A DNA stretch of 64,000 nucleotides, taken from the NCBI GenBank assembly GCA_903921325.1, contig CAIXPL010000016.1:1-64000 (forward strand), in the 5' to 3' direction. The notes under the pieces were generated by a model. The model ran no database searches, was not told the origin of the DNA, and was given only the letters and a program-made list of their open reading frames with translations. Positions 44,561 to 56,127 of the stretch are shown piece after piece. A program made the translations under genes and the position numbers. This DNA is from an uncultured Pseudomonadota bacterium (lineage in GTDB: Bacteria; Pseudomonadota; Gammaproteobacteria; Burkholderiales; SG8-39). Each line of letters begins with the position of its first letter. Positions within the stretch are counted from its first letter, which is position 1.

Positions 44561-45274
44561 ATGGTCGATAGCGACGGGTTTCGCCCCAATGTCGGCATCG
44601 TCCTTTGCAACGCAGAGAATGATGTCTTCTGGGGCAAGCGGGTCCGGCAACACTCCTGGCAGTTTCCGCAGGGTGGGATTCAGCACGGCGAGACCCCGGA
44701 GCAGGCGATGTATCGTGAATTGCACGAGGAAGTCGGCCTGCATCCGGAGCATGTGCGCATCCTCGGCCGCACCCGTGGCTGGCTGCGCTACGAGGTGCCG
44801 CAGGCGTGGGTGCGCCGTGACTGGCGCGGGGTCTACCGCGGACAAAAGCAGATCTGGTTCCTGCTGCGCATGACCGGCAGCGATTCGGCAGTGAGCCTGC
44901 GCGCCAGTTCGCATCCCGAATTCGACGCCTGGCGCTGGACCCATTACTGGTTGCCGGTTGATCAGGTCATCGACTTCAAGCGCGATGTGTACCAGCGCGC
45001 GCTGAGCGAGTTATTGCGTTACCTGAGCCGCGATCGCCAGGGCCGTCCGGTGCGTCTGCCACGGCCGCCCCGCCAGGACGCCCCCGGCGAGATAGCCACG
45101 GACGCACCCGAGGCTGAGCACGCGCAGCGCAATCCCGCACCCGCAGCGCTAGATCCCGCTCCGGTCATGTCGAGCAGCGCAGCGGCAGAGTCCGAGCGCG
45201 CCCTGATGCAGGCACCCGAACGTGCGCTTGCTGCCTGCGCCGGCAAGGCCAACAAGTTCGACAGCCGCGATTGA
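44561..45274 (+). CDS. rppH: RNA pyrophosphohydrolase
   Basis: The 237-residue Nudix protein has the box G-x5-E-x7-R-E-L-x-E-E-x-G-L at residues 38-60 and the RppH/NudH start [15 protein letters not shown]. It removes pyrophosphate from the 5' end of mRNAs and so starts their decay. After the Nudix domain (about 1-165) comes a Pro/Ala/Glu-rich tail of about 65 residues, seen in other betaproteobacterial members and probably disordered. Confidence 0.94.
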   Translation: MVDSDGFRPNVGIVLCNAENDVFWGKRVRQHSWQFPQGGIQHGETPEQAMYRELHEEVGLHPEHVRILGRTRGWLRYEVPQAWVRRDWRGVYRGQKQIWFLLRMTGSDSAVSLRASSHPEFDAWRWTHYWLPVDQVIDFKRDVYQRALSELLRYLSRDRQGRPVRLPRPPRQDAPGEIATDAPEAEHAQRNPAPAALDPAPVMSSSAAAESERALMQAPERALAACAGKANKFDSRD

Positions 45275-45300
45275 CATGCCCTTGGTCGCCCGCGTACAGT
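45271..45300 (+). promoter_or_regulatory. Sigma-70 promoter of the rubrerythrin gene
   Basis: TTGACA (45271-45276), an 18-base spacer and TACAGT (45295-45300) make a near-consensus promoter. It starts in the last codons of rppH. GGAGG at 45322-45326 is the ribosome site for the gene at 45332. Confidence 0.75.
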
Positions 45301-45331
45301 TGCCCGGTTCCCCATCAACACGGAGGCACTC

Positions 45332-45751
45332 ATGCCACTCAAGGGCTCCAAAACTCACGACAATCTGAAAGCGGCTTTCGCCGGCGAATCGCAAGCCAAC
45401 CGTCGCTACCTGTACTTCGCAAACAAGGCTGACGTGGAAGGTCAGAACGATGTGGCGGCTGTGTTCCGTTCCACCGCCGAAGGCGAAACCGGGCATGCAC
45501 ATGGCCACCTCGACTACCTGGCCGAAGTGGGCGATCCGGCAACGGGCCTGCCGATTGGCAGCACCCGTGCCAATCTGGGCGCATCGGTTGCCGGTGAAAC
45601 GCACGAGTACACCGACATGTACCCGGGTATGGCCAAGGACGCGCGCAGCGAAGGCTTCGATGAGATCGCTGACTGGTTTGAGACGCTGGCCAAGGCCGAG
45701 CGTTCGCACGCCAACCGCTTCCAGAAGGCGCTGGACCAACTGGCCGACTGA
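45332..45751 (+). CDS. Rubrerythrin (diiron domain only)
   Basis: The 139-residue ferritin-like protein has the four-helix diiron site: glutamates and histidines in [29 protein letters not shown] and [11 protein letters not shown]. It lacks the C-terminal rubredoxin domain of classical rubrerythrin, so it needs a separate electron donor. The usual role is reduction of hydrogen peroxide. It has a strong promoter and is followed by a terminator, then by an Fe-S protein and a DUF3501 gene with which it is often found; the Fe-S protein is a plausible donor. Confidence 0.92.
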   Translation: MPLKGSKTHDNLKAAFAGESQANRRYLYFANKADVEGQNDVAAVFRSTAEGETGHAHGHLDYLAEVGDPATGLPIGSTRANLGASVAGETHEYTDMYPGMAKDARSEGFDEIADWFETLAKAERSHANRFQKALDQLAD

Positions 45752-45794
45752 TCTCGCCAGAGCGACCTGAGTTGAACTGACTCAGGTCACAGCG

Positions 45795-45821
45795 AAGGCG
45801 GGGGATTCCCCGCCTTTTTTT
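45795..45821 (+). terminator. Rho-independent terminator after rubrerythrin
   Basis: A nine-base inverted repeat (45795-45803 and 45808-45816) with a four-base loop is followed by a run of seven T. It separates rubrerythrin from the Fe-S gene that starts at 45843, so the first gene should be expressed more strongly than the next two. Confidence 0.93.
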
Positions 45822-45842
45822 ATCATTACCGAGGATCACACC

Positions 45843-47174
45843 ATGCGGGAAGGCAATCTCGATGCGCCGACGCGCCACCCCATCGAATGGCGCTCGCCTG
45901 AATTTCACGATGAGCAAAAGCTCGACGCTGAACTCGAGCGTGTGTTTGATATCTGCCACGGTTGCCGTCGCTGTGTGAGCCTGTGCACCGCGTTTCCGAC
46001 CCTGTTCGATCTGATCGATGCCGGTGCGTCCGGCGAGATTGACGGTGTGGACAAGAAGGACTATGTAAAAGTCGTTGACCAGTGCTATCTGTGCGATGTC
46101 TGCTACATGACCAAGTGCCCGTATGTGCCGCCGCATCAGTGGAATGTCGATTTTCCCCACCTGATGTTGCGGGCCAAGGCGGTCAAATTCAAGAAAGGTG
46201 GCAGCTCGTGGCGTGATCGCGTGCTCTCCAGCACCGATGCACTGGGCAGCTTTGCCGGCATTCCGATCGTCACCCGGACGGTCAACACGGTGAATCAATT
46301 GAAGCCGGTGCGCGCCGCGATGGAGTCGTTGCTCGGTGTGGATCGCACGGCGTGGATTCCCGGATATGCCACTGAAAAATTTCGCTCGGCGGCGCAACCG
46401 TCTGCACTGCATCCGGTGGTCGATGGCACACGCACGCCGGGCAAGGTCGCACTCTTCGCCACCTGCTATGTGAATTTCAACGAACCGGGCATCGGACTCG
46501 ATCTGCTCGCGATCCTGGAACACAACCAGATTCCCTACGTCGTCGTTGAGAAGGAAGCCTGCTGCGGCATGCCCAAGCTTGAGCTGGGAGATCTGGACAG
46601 CGTGGCGCAATTGAAGGAAGTGAACATCCCGCCGCTGGCGCGCCTCGCGCGTGAGGGCTATGCCATTCTCACTGCCATTCCCTCCTGCACGTTGATGTTC
46701 AAGCAGGAGCTGCCCTTGATGTTTCCCGAAGATGCGGATGTGGCGGCGGTGCGTGCCGCGATGTTCGACCCGTTTGAATACCTGATCGCGCGCAACAAGG
46801 ACGGGCTGCTGAATACCACCTTCAAGAATCCGCTGGGTAAGGTGTCCTACCACGTGCCCTGCCATAGCCGGGTGCAGAACGTCGGTCGCAAGACCGAAGA
46901 GATGCTCAAGCTGGTGCCCGATACGCAGGTCACCACCGTTGAGCGCTGCTCGGGACACTCGGGCACCTGGGGCGTCAAGAAGGAATTCCACGCCAATGCG
47001 ATGAAAATCGGTCGACCGGTGTTCAAGGCCATGGCCGCGGCGCAGCCCGATGTGATCAGTTCTGATTGCCAGCTCGCCGGCCATCACATTGAACAGGGTA
47101 TGCGTGAAGCTGGTGTTGCGGCCCCCGACATGGCTCATCCGATCACGCTGGTGCGCCGCGCCTACGGTATTTGA
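45843..47174 (+). CDS. Fe-S oxidoreductase of the GlpC/HdrD type
   Basis: The 443-residue protein has two ferredoxin-type 4Fe-4S sites near residues 39-50 (CHGCRRCVSLC) and 82-93 (CYLCDVCYMTKC), the second with four rather than three residues before the last cysteine. The C-terminal half has two cysteine-rich CCG-type domains: the first has CCGMPKLELGD, the second reads CSGHSGTWG with serine for the second cysteine. Related proteins move electrons in glycerol-3-phosphate dehydrogenase or heterodisulphide reductase. Lying between rubrerythrin and DUF3501, it is likely a redox partner of the former. Confidence 0.9.
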   Translation: MREGNLDAPTRHPIEWRSPEFHDEQKLDAELERVFDICHGCRRCVSLCTAFPTLFDLIDAGASGEIDGVDKKDYVKVVDQCYLCDVCYMTKCPYVPPHQWNVDFPHLMLRAKAVKFKKGGSSWRDRVLSSTDALGSFAGIPIVTRTVNTVNQLKPVRAAMESLLGVDRTAWIPGYATEKFRSAAQPSALHPVVDGTRTPGKVALFATCYVNFNEPGIGLDLLAILEHNQIPYVVVEKEACCGMPKLELGDLDSVAQLKEVNIPPLARLAREGYAILTAIPSCTLMFKQELPLMFPEDADVAAVRAAMFDPFEYLIARNKDGLLNTTFKNPLGKVSYHVPCHSRVQNVGRKTEEMLKLVPDTQVTTVERCSGHSGTWGVKKEFHANAMKIGRPVFKAMAAAQPDVISSDCQLAGHHIEQGMREAGVAAPDMAHPITLVRRAYGI

Positions 47175-47297
47175 TTCAAGGTGTCCGGTCGCCTCCGAGG
47201 TGTTTGCTTGGAGGAGCCTGACACAGGTTATCTGACATAAAGCATTGGCTCTGAAGCATCAGCCCGAGCGAATTTGAAACAACGGAGTTGCCGCACC

Positions 47298-47882
47298 ATG
47301 CCTGCGATCAAGCGTGAATCTTTATGGACACTGGAGGGCTATGCCCGCGAGCGCGTCGCGTTTCGTGCCAAGGTGATTGCGCATAAGGCAAGACGCAAGG
47401 TGTTCATCGGTGAGCATGTGACGCTGCAGTTTGAAGATGAGTTGACGATTCGCTATCAGATCCAGGAGATGTTGCGGGTCGAGCGGATCTTTGAGGAGCA
47501 GGGCATACAGGATGAGCTGGAGGCCTACAATCCGCTCGTTCCCGATGGGCGCAATTTCAAGGCGACCATGCTGATCGAGTATCCCGATGTGACCGAGCGT
47601 GCCCCGGCGCTCGCTCGCCTGCGCGGTGTTGAGGATCACGTCTATCTGCACGTGACAGGGGCCGAGCGCATCTATGCGATTGCCGATGAGGATCTGGAAC
47701 GCTCGAACGAGGAAAAGACCTCGGCGGTGCACTTCCTGCGCTTTGAATTGCCAGAGGCTGCGGCGCACGCGGTGAAGGCCGGCGCGGCGATGACCATTGG
47801 CATCGATCATCCCGCCTACCCGTTCGCGGTCGACCCGTTACCGGCTGAGGTGCGCACTAGTCTGGCCGGCGATCTGGCCTGA
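47298..47882 (+). CDS. DUF3501 family protein
   Basis: The 194-residue soluble protein has the family start PAIKRESLWTLEGYARER and the segment VFIGEHVTLQFEDELTIRYQIQEMLR. The family has no known function, but its genes are regularly found with rubrerythrin and the Fe-S protein seen here. No cysteine pairs or membrane segments are visible. Bases 47175-47297 before it contain only a weak CCTCC/GGAGG inverted repeat. Bases 47883-47985 after it hold nothing I recognise. Confidence 0.88.
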   Translation: MPAIKRESLWTLEGYARERVAFRAKVIAHKARRKVFIGEHVTLQFEDELTIRYQIQEMLRVERIFEEQGIQDELEAYNPLVPDGRNFKATMLIEYPDVTERAPALARLRGVEDHVYLHVTGAERIYAIADEDLERSNEEKTSAVHFLRFELPEAAAHAVKAGAAMTIGIDHPAYPFAVDPLPAEVRTSLAGDLA

Positions 47883-47985
47883 GGGCCACTACGAGTTACA
47901 CGCTCGCTCCACGCTGGTTTGAAGCGAGCCGTCGGCTGGGGCGCAATGGATCAGCCGTGGCTCCGGCGTGCGCTTGAGCGGGAAC

Positions 47986-49605
47986 TCAGGCGCCGCGCAC
48001 CTGATTGATCAACGCCGCGCAGTCCTCCGGCAGCCGGTCAGCGCGCCAGGCGACATGGCCGTCGGGCCGCACCAGCACGAGCGCACGCTCATACAACGCG
48101 GCGGCCTCGGGCTGCGCAATGTCCTCGACCCGCAGCGGCATGTTGATCGCGCGAGCGGCAGCGAGCAGCGGCTGGACTCCAAGCGCGGGGTCGAATCGCA
48201 GCAGCACAAAGCCGTGACCGAACAGATCGAGTGTCGAGCGGTCAGGCCCCAGCCAGAGGTGCGGTGCACGCGACCCGGGCCGCGCCGTTTGGGTATAGGT
48301 CATCACCTCGGCCGGTGGCGCGGGGGTGCCATCGGGCACGATGACCGGTGAGTTCTCATAGACATAACCGAGGTGAATACCCGGGGTGAACCATTCCTGT
48401 TTCATCATCTGGGTGTAGGCGTCACCGAAGGTCTGACGCGCTTGATCACCGTCAGGCCCAGCGTCAAGCAGCGCGACGGGTGGTTTGCGGGTGCGCGGTG
48501 AGAGCATGCGCTGCAGATTGGCCGTGGCTTCCTTCACATTGCGCAAGGCCACAGGCCGGCGCTCGGGTTCATAGGAGGCGAGCAACTGATCACCCCCCCA
48601 ACCGTCGAGCGACGCGGCGAGCTTCCAGCCGAGATCGACGGCGTCCTGCATGCCGGTATTCATGCCGAAGGCGCCGGTTGGAGAGTTCAAATGCGCGGCA
48701 TCGCCCACCAGAAACACCCGCTTGCTGCCATAGCGCTCGGCGACATACTCGCGGCGCACCCAGGGCATGATGCTCAAGACCTCGAAGTCAAATTCGCGAC
48801 CGACCGCACGAACGATTGCTTCACGCACGGCCGCCTCGTCCATCGCGCGCTTGCTGCCGTCACCGACGTAGGAAAACCGATAGTGATCGCGCCCATTGAC
48901 AGCGACGATCGTGCACCAGGTGCCCTCGCCATTGATGAAAATGAAGCGATAGCCGGGACGTACATCGGCGATGTCCCACAGATTGGCGCAACGAAAAATG
49001 GCATTGCTGGTGTAGGTAAGCACCGAGTCCTGCGGTAGCGCGATGCCTAACTGCTCGCGCACACGGCTGCCCCCGCCATCGCAACCGGCAAGATAGCGTG
49101 CATTGACCCAATACTCGCGTCCGCTCGCGCTGTCGTGCACCTGGGCGCGCACGCCTTCGCCATGTTCCTCGAAGCACACCAGTTCGGTGTGGTATCGAAC
49201 ACTTACCGCAGGGAAGCCTTGTGCAAATCGCGCGATCACCGGATCGAAAAAATTCTGCGGCTGACGTTCGCGGTGCTGCGGACTCTGCGGCAGATTGACT
49301 TCGTCTTTGGGCGCCGGAAAGGGTTCGCGTCCGAATTCATAGCCACCGGACAGGGCGCTTACCCAGGCACAATCCTGTGGATGTTCGCGGTTGTAGCCGG
49401 CTGACTCCACGGCATCAACAATGCCCCAGCGGCGGCAGAACTCCATGGTGCGTACGCCGAGCAAGTCCATTTTGGGTTGGTGGATGCGACCATCGCCGCG
49501 TTCCACAACAATGCACGATTGGCCTTGCCAGCCCAGTTCGCCCGCCAGTGCGAGACCGATCGGTCCGCCACCGACGATGAGTACCGGTGTTGATTCATCA
49601 TTCAT
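47986..49605 (-). CDS. FAD-dependent aromatic monooxygenase
   Basis: From ATG 49605 the protein is 539 residues. The FAD-binding GGGPIGLALAGELG lies near residues 11-24 and the second FAD motif GDAAHLNSP near 300, as in class A flavin hydroxylases such as MhpA and PobA. A thioredoxin-like C-terminal domain (about 400-539) is present, as in phenol- and 3-hydroxyphenylpropionate-hydroxylase relatives. It lies next to a gentisate-dioxygenase-like gene on the same strand, so it may hydroxylate a benzoate-type acid to feed ring cleavage. The substrate is unproven. Confidence 0.88.
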   Translation of the reverse strand: MNDESTPVLIVGGGPIGLALAGELGWQGQSCIVVERGDGRIHQPKMDLLGVRTMEFCRRWGIVDAVESAGYNREHPQDCAWVSALSGGYEFGREPFPAPKDEVNLPQSPQHRERQPQNFFDPVIARFAQGFPAVSVRYHTELVCFEEHGEGVRAQVHDSASGREYWVNARYLAGCDGGGSRVREQLGIALPQDSVLTYTSNAIFRCANLWDIADVRPGYRFIFINGEGTWCTIVAVNGRDHYRFSYVGDGSKRAMDEAAVREAIVRAVGREFDFEVLSIMPWVRREYVAERYGSKRVFLVGDAAHLNSPTGAFGMNTGMQDAVDLGWKLAASLDGWGGDQLLASYEPERRPVALRNVKEATANLQRMLSPRTRKPPVALLDAGPDGDQARQTFGDAYTQMMKQEWFTPGIHLGYVYENSPVIVPDGTPAPPAEVMTYTQTARPGSRAPHLWLGPDRSTLDLFGHGFVLLRFDPALGVQPLLAAARAINMPLRVEDIAQPEAAALYERALVLVRPDGHVAWRADRLPEDCAALINQVRGA

Positions 49606-49693
49606 AGTGCTAAAAGCTCGCTTTTCATGGTGCTTGATGCGGGTCAGCGGCGCGATTCCATGTCGGCCGGTGCGCTGGCCAGATGCTCGGTAT

Positions 49694-50701
49694 TCATCTG
49701 GCCTGATACTGAATACGTGCATGCGCTTCGAGCACTGGCTCACCCTCAACCCGCAACCAGTGCAGGCGCTCGAGAAACGGCTCATCGCTTACCCGTAGCA
49801 GATGGCTCGCCTCATTCACACGATGCACATGCGGCCGCCAGGCGGGTACCACCAGGACATCGCCACGTGCCCAGGTCAAGCGCTCGCCATCGACCTCGGT
49901 CTCACCCGTACCATCGATGACGGCGTATACCACGCTCGCTGTCGTTCGCGGATAGTCAAATGCGTGCCCCGGCTGCAGGCGGTGGACCTGCAGACGCATG
50001 GTGTCCAGGTGTGCCGGTCCGAGCACGACATGGCGCTCACCGGGACGCGGCTCTTGAGCTGCGTCCAAAGCCGCGTCATAGTGCGCACGCGGAAAACGCA
50101 TCGGTGAGTCGGTGTCAATCACGCTGGCGGACTCGATGCCCTCGCTGTGATGCTCAAAGAACATGCCGCCATCGATGTAATGCATGATCGGCACGTCGAG
50201 AAAGTCGATCCACACCGCGGTCTCACCGCCTTCATTGGAATGACCATGCCAATGCCAGTTGGGCGTGAGCAGTACGTCGCCTGGCAGCATGGGCAACTTG
50301 CGGCCCTCGACGATGGTGTACATCTGCTCGCCCGCGTCCATGACCAGTCGCAATGCGTTGGGCGTGTGCCGATGGCTGCGCGCGCGCTCACCGGGCATGA
50401 CCAGCTGATAGGCACTGATGATGGTGCGGGCGGTGGCGTAGCGATTGCCCTCGACGGGATTGAACAGGATCAGGTTGCGTCGTTCGGCCAGCTCCGTGCT
50501 GATGAAACGCGCCGCCGATTCAAGTGCGGCGCGACCGCTGGCGTAGGACCAATGCATCGGCTTGTAGCCCTTGCGTGGTGCGGGCCACAGCGACGGTTCG
50601 CGCTTGGCCCAACCCGGATCGGCACCGAATCGTTCGAGCGATTGGTACAGGGCATCGAGGCTGGCGGCAGCAGCGAATTCAGCAGGCGCAATGGCACTCA
50701 T
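49694..50701 (-). CDS. Gentisate 1,2-dioxygenase-like cupin protein
   Basis: The 335-residue protein has two cupin domains. The first (about 95-180) keeps the iron-binding histidines in SHRHTPNALRLVMD and in HWHGH. The second (about 235-310) has only weak ligand motifs. This is the pattern of gentisate and 1-hydroxy-2-naphthoate dioxygenases, which open hydroxylated aromatic rings. Maleylpyruvate isomerase and fumarylpyruvate hydrolase genes, which would complete gentisate breakdown, are not in the window. It is followed by the FAD monooxygenase gene and divergent from a Bug receptor. Confidence 0.88.
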   Translation of the reverse strand: MSAIAPAEFAAAASLDALYQSLERFGADPGWAKREPSLWPAPRKGYKPMHWSYASGRAALESAARFISTELAERRNLILFNPVEGNRYATARTIISAYQLVMPGERARSHRHTPNALRLVMDAGEQMYTIVEGRKLPMLPGDVLLTPNWHWHGHSNEGGETAVWIDFLDVPIMHYIDGGMFFEHHSEGIESASVIDTDSPMRFPRAHYDAALDAAQEPRPGERHVVLGPAHLDTMRLQVHRLQPGHAFDYPRTTASVVYAVIDGTGETEVDGERLTWARGDVLVVPAWRPHVHRVNEASHLLRVSDEPFLERLHWLRVEGEPVLEAHARIQYQAR

Positions 50702-50795
50702 GGTGGCGGGCCTTTCTCATATCGGTGAGGAGTGGGTTCAGGAGGTCGGATTGCGATGTCCGATGGCGATGTCGATCCGGGGTGTCCGTTCATGA

Positions 50796-50825
50796 TTGGC
50801 AGCGCGGCCGATGTCCGAGGATAAT
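50796..50825 (+). promoter_or_regulatory. Sigma-70 promoter for the Bug receptor gene
   Basis: TTGGCA (50796-50801), an 18-base spacer and GATAAT (50820-50825) lie in the divergent region between the dioxygenase-like gene and the receptor gene. AGGAGGG at 50855-50861 is a strong ribosome site for GTG 50867. Confidence 0.6.
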
Positions 50826-50866
50826 GGGCCGACAACCGAAGGGCAACCATATCGAGGAGGGTACCG

Positions 50867-51850
50867 GTGGTGTCGCGCATCGCATCCTGCATCATCGCGC
50901 TGGTATTGGTTCTGGGGATTGAGCGGCCCGCACTTGCGCAGGCATCCGACTACCCGGTGCGTCCGGTGCACATCGTGGTGCCCATTGCGGCCGGTGCCAC
51001 CAACGATATCGTCGCGCGCCTGCTGGCAACCCGCCTTGCCGAGGCCTTGCATCAGCCGTTTCTGATCGACAATCGACCCGGCGGTGCGCAGATCACCGGC
51101 TCCGATGTGGTGGCCCACGCCAATGCCGACGGCTACACGCTGCTATTTGCCAATACCAGCATTCTGGCGATTCATGCGAGCCTGTTCCCGCGCCTGCCGT
51201 ATGACCCGCGCCGCGATTTTGATCCGGTCTCGATCGTGGCCGAATCGCCGAGCGTGCTGGTGGTGCTGCCCAGCTTGCCGGTGAACGACTTGCAGGGCTT
51301 TATCGAGTATGCGCGCGCCCATCCGGGCAAACTCAACTATGGTTCGCCCGGTAGCGGCTCGCCGTTTCATCTGTCGATGGAACTATTCAAAAAGCAGACC
51401 GGCACCGATCTGGTTCATGTGCCGTTCAACGGCAATCAGTATTCGCTGGCCGCGCTGCTTGGCAATCAGATTCAGGCCTTGTTCGACAATCCGCCCAATG
51501 TGCTGCCGCAGATCCGCGCCGGCAAGCTGCGCGCGCTGGCGGTGTCCAGTCCGCAGCGCGTCGCCGTGCTGCCCGAGGTGCCGACGCTGGCCGAGGCCGG
51601 ATTCAAAGGGGCCGAAGCACAATCGTTTTTTGCCATTGTGACACCGCATGGCACGCCGGCACCGATTGTAGCCAAGCTCAATGCGGCCTTGCTGCTCGCA
51701 CTCAAGCAACCCGAAGTGCACCAGCGCCTGCTTGATCTGGGCGCGATCCCGCTCGGGAATTCGCCGACCGAAGCCGCCACCTATATTGCCGCGGCGAGTG
51801 CGCTGTGGGCGCGCGTGGTGAAGGATTCAGGCGCGCAGGTGGACAACTGA
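50867..51850 (+). CDS. Bug-family (TctC-like) periplasmic solute receptor
   Basis: The 327-residue protein starts with a signal peptide ending in ALAQ and then the Bug pattern YPVRPVHIVVPIAAGATNDI, which opens the two-lobed carboxylate-binding fold. The segment YGSPGSGSPFHLSMELFK is the usual ligand-loop region. Such receptors bind tricarboxylates, aromatic acids or other small acids for tripartite transporters. No TctA/TctB membrane genes are near. Its divergent position to the aromatic dioxygenase-like gene suggests an aromatic acid ligand, but this is a guess. Confidence 0.93.
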   Translation: MVSRIASCIIALVLVLGIERPALAQASDYPVRPVHIVVPIAAGATNDIVARLLATRLAEALHQPFLIDNRPGGAQITGSDVVAHANADGYTLLFANTSILAIHASLFPRLPYDPRRDFDPVSIVAESPSVLVVLPSLPVNDLQGFIEYARAHPGKLNYGSPGSGSPFHLSMELFKKQTGTDLVHVPFNGNQYSLAALLGNQIQALFDNPPNVLPQIRAGKLRALAVSSPQRVAVLPEVPTLAEAGFKGAEAQSFFAIVTPHGTPAPIVAKLNAALLLALKQPEVHQRLLDLGAIPLGNSPTEAATYIAAASALWARVVKDSGAQVDN

Positions 51851-51858
51851 ACAGCCAT

Positions 51859-54065
<2,207 letters not shown>

Positions 54066-54126
54066 CTACCCGCGGTCGACCCGACGAATGGCCGGGCCGA
54101 ACCTGGATTGACCGTGAGCCGCGAGC

Positions 54127-54411
54127 TCAGGACTGGGCTGACGCTGCCTCGGGGGCGGCGGCAACCACGGTGATGGTTTGCTTGCGCATCGGTCCCTTCA
54201 CTGCGAAGGTGACCACGCCGGCGAGCTTGGCAAAAATGGTGTGGTCGCGGCCGATGCCGGTGCCGTGCCCGGGGTGATATTGGGTGCCGCGCTGACGCAC
54301 GATGATTTCACCTGCGTTCACGATCTGGCCGCCGTAGCGCTTGACGCCCAGGCGCTTTGATTCCGAGTCGCGGCCGTTACGCGAACTGCCGCCTGCTTTT
54401 TTGTGTGCCAT
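54127..54411 (-). CDS. rpmA: 50S ribosomal protein L27
   Basis: The 94-residue protein begins [16 protein letters not shown], the typical L27 start, which reaches the peptidyl transferase centre. The conserved [24 protein letters not shown] continues it; the last ten residues are an Ala/Ser-rich addition. It is 13 bases downstream of rplU. Upstream in-frame sequence to 54540 belongs to the shadow of rplU. Confidence 0.97.
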   Translation of the reverse strand: MAHKKAGGSSRNGRDSESKRLGVKRYGGQIVNAGEIIVRQRGTQYHPGHGTGIGRDHTIFAKLAGVVTFAVKGPMRKQTITVVAAAPEAASAQS

Positions 54412-54424
54412 GGTGGGATGCGCC

Positions 54425-54736
54425 TCAGCCGTTAATGGAGGTGATCTGGATTTCGGTAAATGCCTGGCGGTGGCCCTGCGACTTGCGGAAATGCTTGCGC
54501 CGCCGCATCTTGAAAATGCGCACCTTGTCGCCGAGGCCATGCGAGACGACCGTCACGGTGACGCTGGCCCCATCGACCTTGGGTGCGCCGATGCGCACGG
54601 TTTCGCCTTCACCGACCGCGAGCACGTCATCGATGGTGACCTGGTCACCGACCGCGGCGGGCAGCTTCTCGACCTTGAGCTTCTCGCCCGAGGCGACTCG
54701 GTATTGTTTACCACCTGTCTTGATCACCGCATACAT
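54425..54736 (-). CDS. rplU: 50S ribosomal protein L21
   Basis: The 103-residue protein begins [14 protein letters not shown] and ends with the basic segment [16 protein letters not shown] that binds 23S rRNA. It is the first gene of rplU-rpmA-obgE-proB and is divergent from ispB. The 175-base gap between them (54737-54911) must hold both promoters; I cannot place them with confidence. Confidence 0.97.
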   Translation of the reverse strand: MYAVIKTGGKQYRVASGEKLKVEKLPAAVGDQVTIDDVLAVGEGETVRIGAPKVDGASVTVTVVSHGLGDKVRIFKMRRRKHFRKSQGHRQAFTEIQITSING

Positions 54737-54911
54737 GGACTGCTCCAGCCGAATCCAGAAAAGCCTTTGAGGATAGCGTAAAGGGGCTTGTCTGTCAAAG
54801 GCTTCATGCTATCCTGCACGACGTTCAAACCCTGGGTGCGGAACGTGGTTCCCGGGCCCGGATTGCCTGCTTTCCGCAGATTTTCAGTCTCAACGCTCGA
54901 ACGAATCCGCC

Positions 54912-55886
54912 TTGAACGAATCCGTCGACTCCTTCCGACTGCCCATTGCCGCCGATGTCGTGGCGCTCGACCAGCTGATCCGAACCCGGCTCGATTCCGA
55001 CGTGGTTCTGATCGGGCAGGTCGCCCAGTACATCATTGGCAGCGGCGGCAAGCGCCTGCGTCCCGCCCTGCTGATGCTGGCGGCGCGCGCCTGCGGATAT
55101 AGCGGCGCCGATCATATCGAACTGGCGGCGGTGGTCGAATTCATCCATACCGCGACCTTGCTGCACGATGACGTGGTTGATGAATCCGACCTGCGGCGCG
55201 GGCGCAAGACCGCGAACGCGCAGTTTGGCAATGCGGCCACCGTGCTGGTGGGCGATTTTCTCTACTCACGCTCGTTCCAGATGATGACCTCGCTGGGCAA
55301 TATGCGCGTGATGCAGGTATTGGCCGAGGCCACCAATACGATCGCCGAGGGTGAAGTGCTGCAGTTGCTCAATATCAGCAATGCCGATGTCGATGTCGAG
55401 CAGTATCTGAAGGTGATCCGGCGCAAGACGGCGAAGCTGTTCGAGGCTGCGGGGCGGCTTGGCGCGGTGCTCTCTGGCGCCGACGCGACCATCGAAGAGG
55501 CCCTTGCGGGCTATGGCGCGCACCTGGGCATCTCGTTTCAGCTGGTCGATGATGCGCTTGATTACTCAGGCGACCCGGAGCAGACCGGCAAGAACGTCGG
55601 TACTGACCTGGGGGAGGGCAAGCCGACCTTGCCCCTCATTCATGTCATGCGCGAAGGCAACGCCGAGGAGCGTGCGCTGGTACGTCAGGCCATTGTGGAG
55701 CGGCGTATCGAAGACCTTCCGGCCGTGCTCGCCGCTGTGCATCGTACGGGCGCCATCGAGCACACGCGTGCGCAGGCCGCAGTTGCTGCGAAGACGGCGA
55801 GTGCCCTGTTGAAGGACCTGCCCGATAGTAGCTACCGGCGAACTCTGCTAGACTTGTCGACTTTCTCTGCTGAGCGGTCGTTCTGA
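54912..55886 (+). CDS. ispB: Octaprenyl diphosphate synthase
   Basis: The 324-residue trans-prenyltransferase makes the ubiquinone side chain. The first aspartate-rich motif, DDVVD, is at residues 86-90 and the second, DDALD, near 215; GSGGKRLRP near 43-51 binds the allylic substrate. The start codon is TTG at 54912. An 11-base segment, GAACGAATCCG, is duplicated around it, so the exact start is slightly uncertain. It has the standard position divergent from rplU. Confidence 0.94.
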   Translation: MNESVDSFRLPIAADVVALDQLIRTRLDSDVVLIGQVAQYIIGSGGKRLRPALLMLAARACGYSGADHIELAAVVEFIHTATLLHDDVVDESDLRRGRKTANAQFGNAATVLVGDFLYSRSFQMMTSLGNMRVMQVLAEATNTIAEGEVLQLLNISNADVDVEQYLKVIRRKTAKLFEAAGRLGAVLSGADATIEEALAGYGAHLGISFQLVDDALDYSGDPEQTGKNVGTDLGEGKPTLPLIHVMREGNAEERALVRQAIVERRIEDLPAVLAAVHRTGAIEHTRAQAAVAAKTASALLKDLPDSSYRRTLLDLSTFSAERSF

Positions 55887-55902
55887 CCGCGCTCGGGAAT
55901 CT

Positions 55903-55979
55903 CGGGGTGTAGCGCAGCCTGGTAGCGCACTGCGTTCGGGACGCAGGTGTCGGAGGTTCAAATCCTCTCACCCCGACCA
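55903..55979 (+). tRNA. tRNA-Pro (anticodon CGG)
   Basis: The 77-base sequence folds as a cloverleaf. The acceptor stem pairs CGGGGTG (55903-55909) with CACCCCG (55969-55975), followed by the discriminator A and an encoded CCA. The anticodon stem CTGCG/CGCAG encloses the loop TTCGGGA, giving anticodon CGG for proline. The TTCAAAT T-loop is normal. It lies 16 bases after ispB and may be cut from a joint transcript. Confidence 0.96.
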
Positions 55980-56127
55980 AACACCGTCTTGTCAGGGCAG
56001 GTTCCACCTCCCCCGGCAAGACACGGTGAACGGCGCTATCATCTGCGCCCTTGCGGCGAATCTATCCGTTGTCTTCAATATCCGGTCGCGTCTGTCAGCG
56101 GTTGTCCTGCTGATTCGCAGCCTTGTA

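Noticed and set aside
45339-47138. 599-codon open frame antisense to rubrerythrin and the Fe-S protein
   Set aside because: Its length is striking, but it crosses the rubrerythrin terminator, has no recognisable domain, and both sense genes are convincing.
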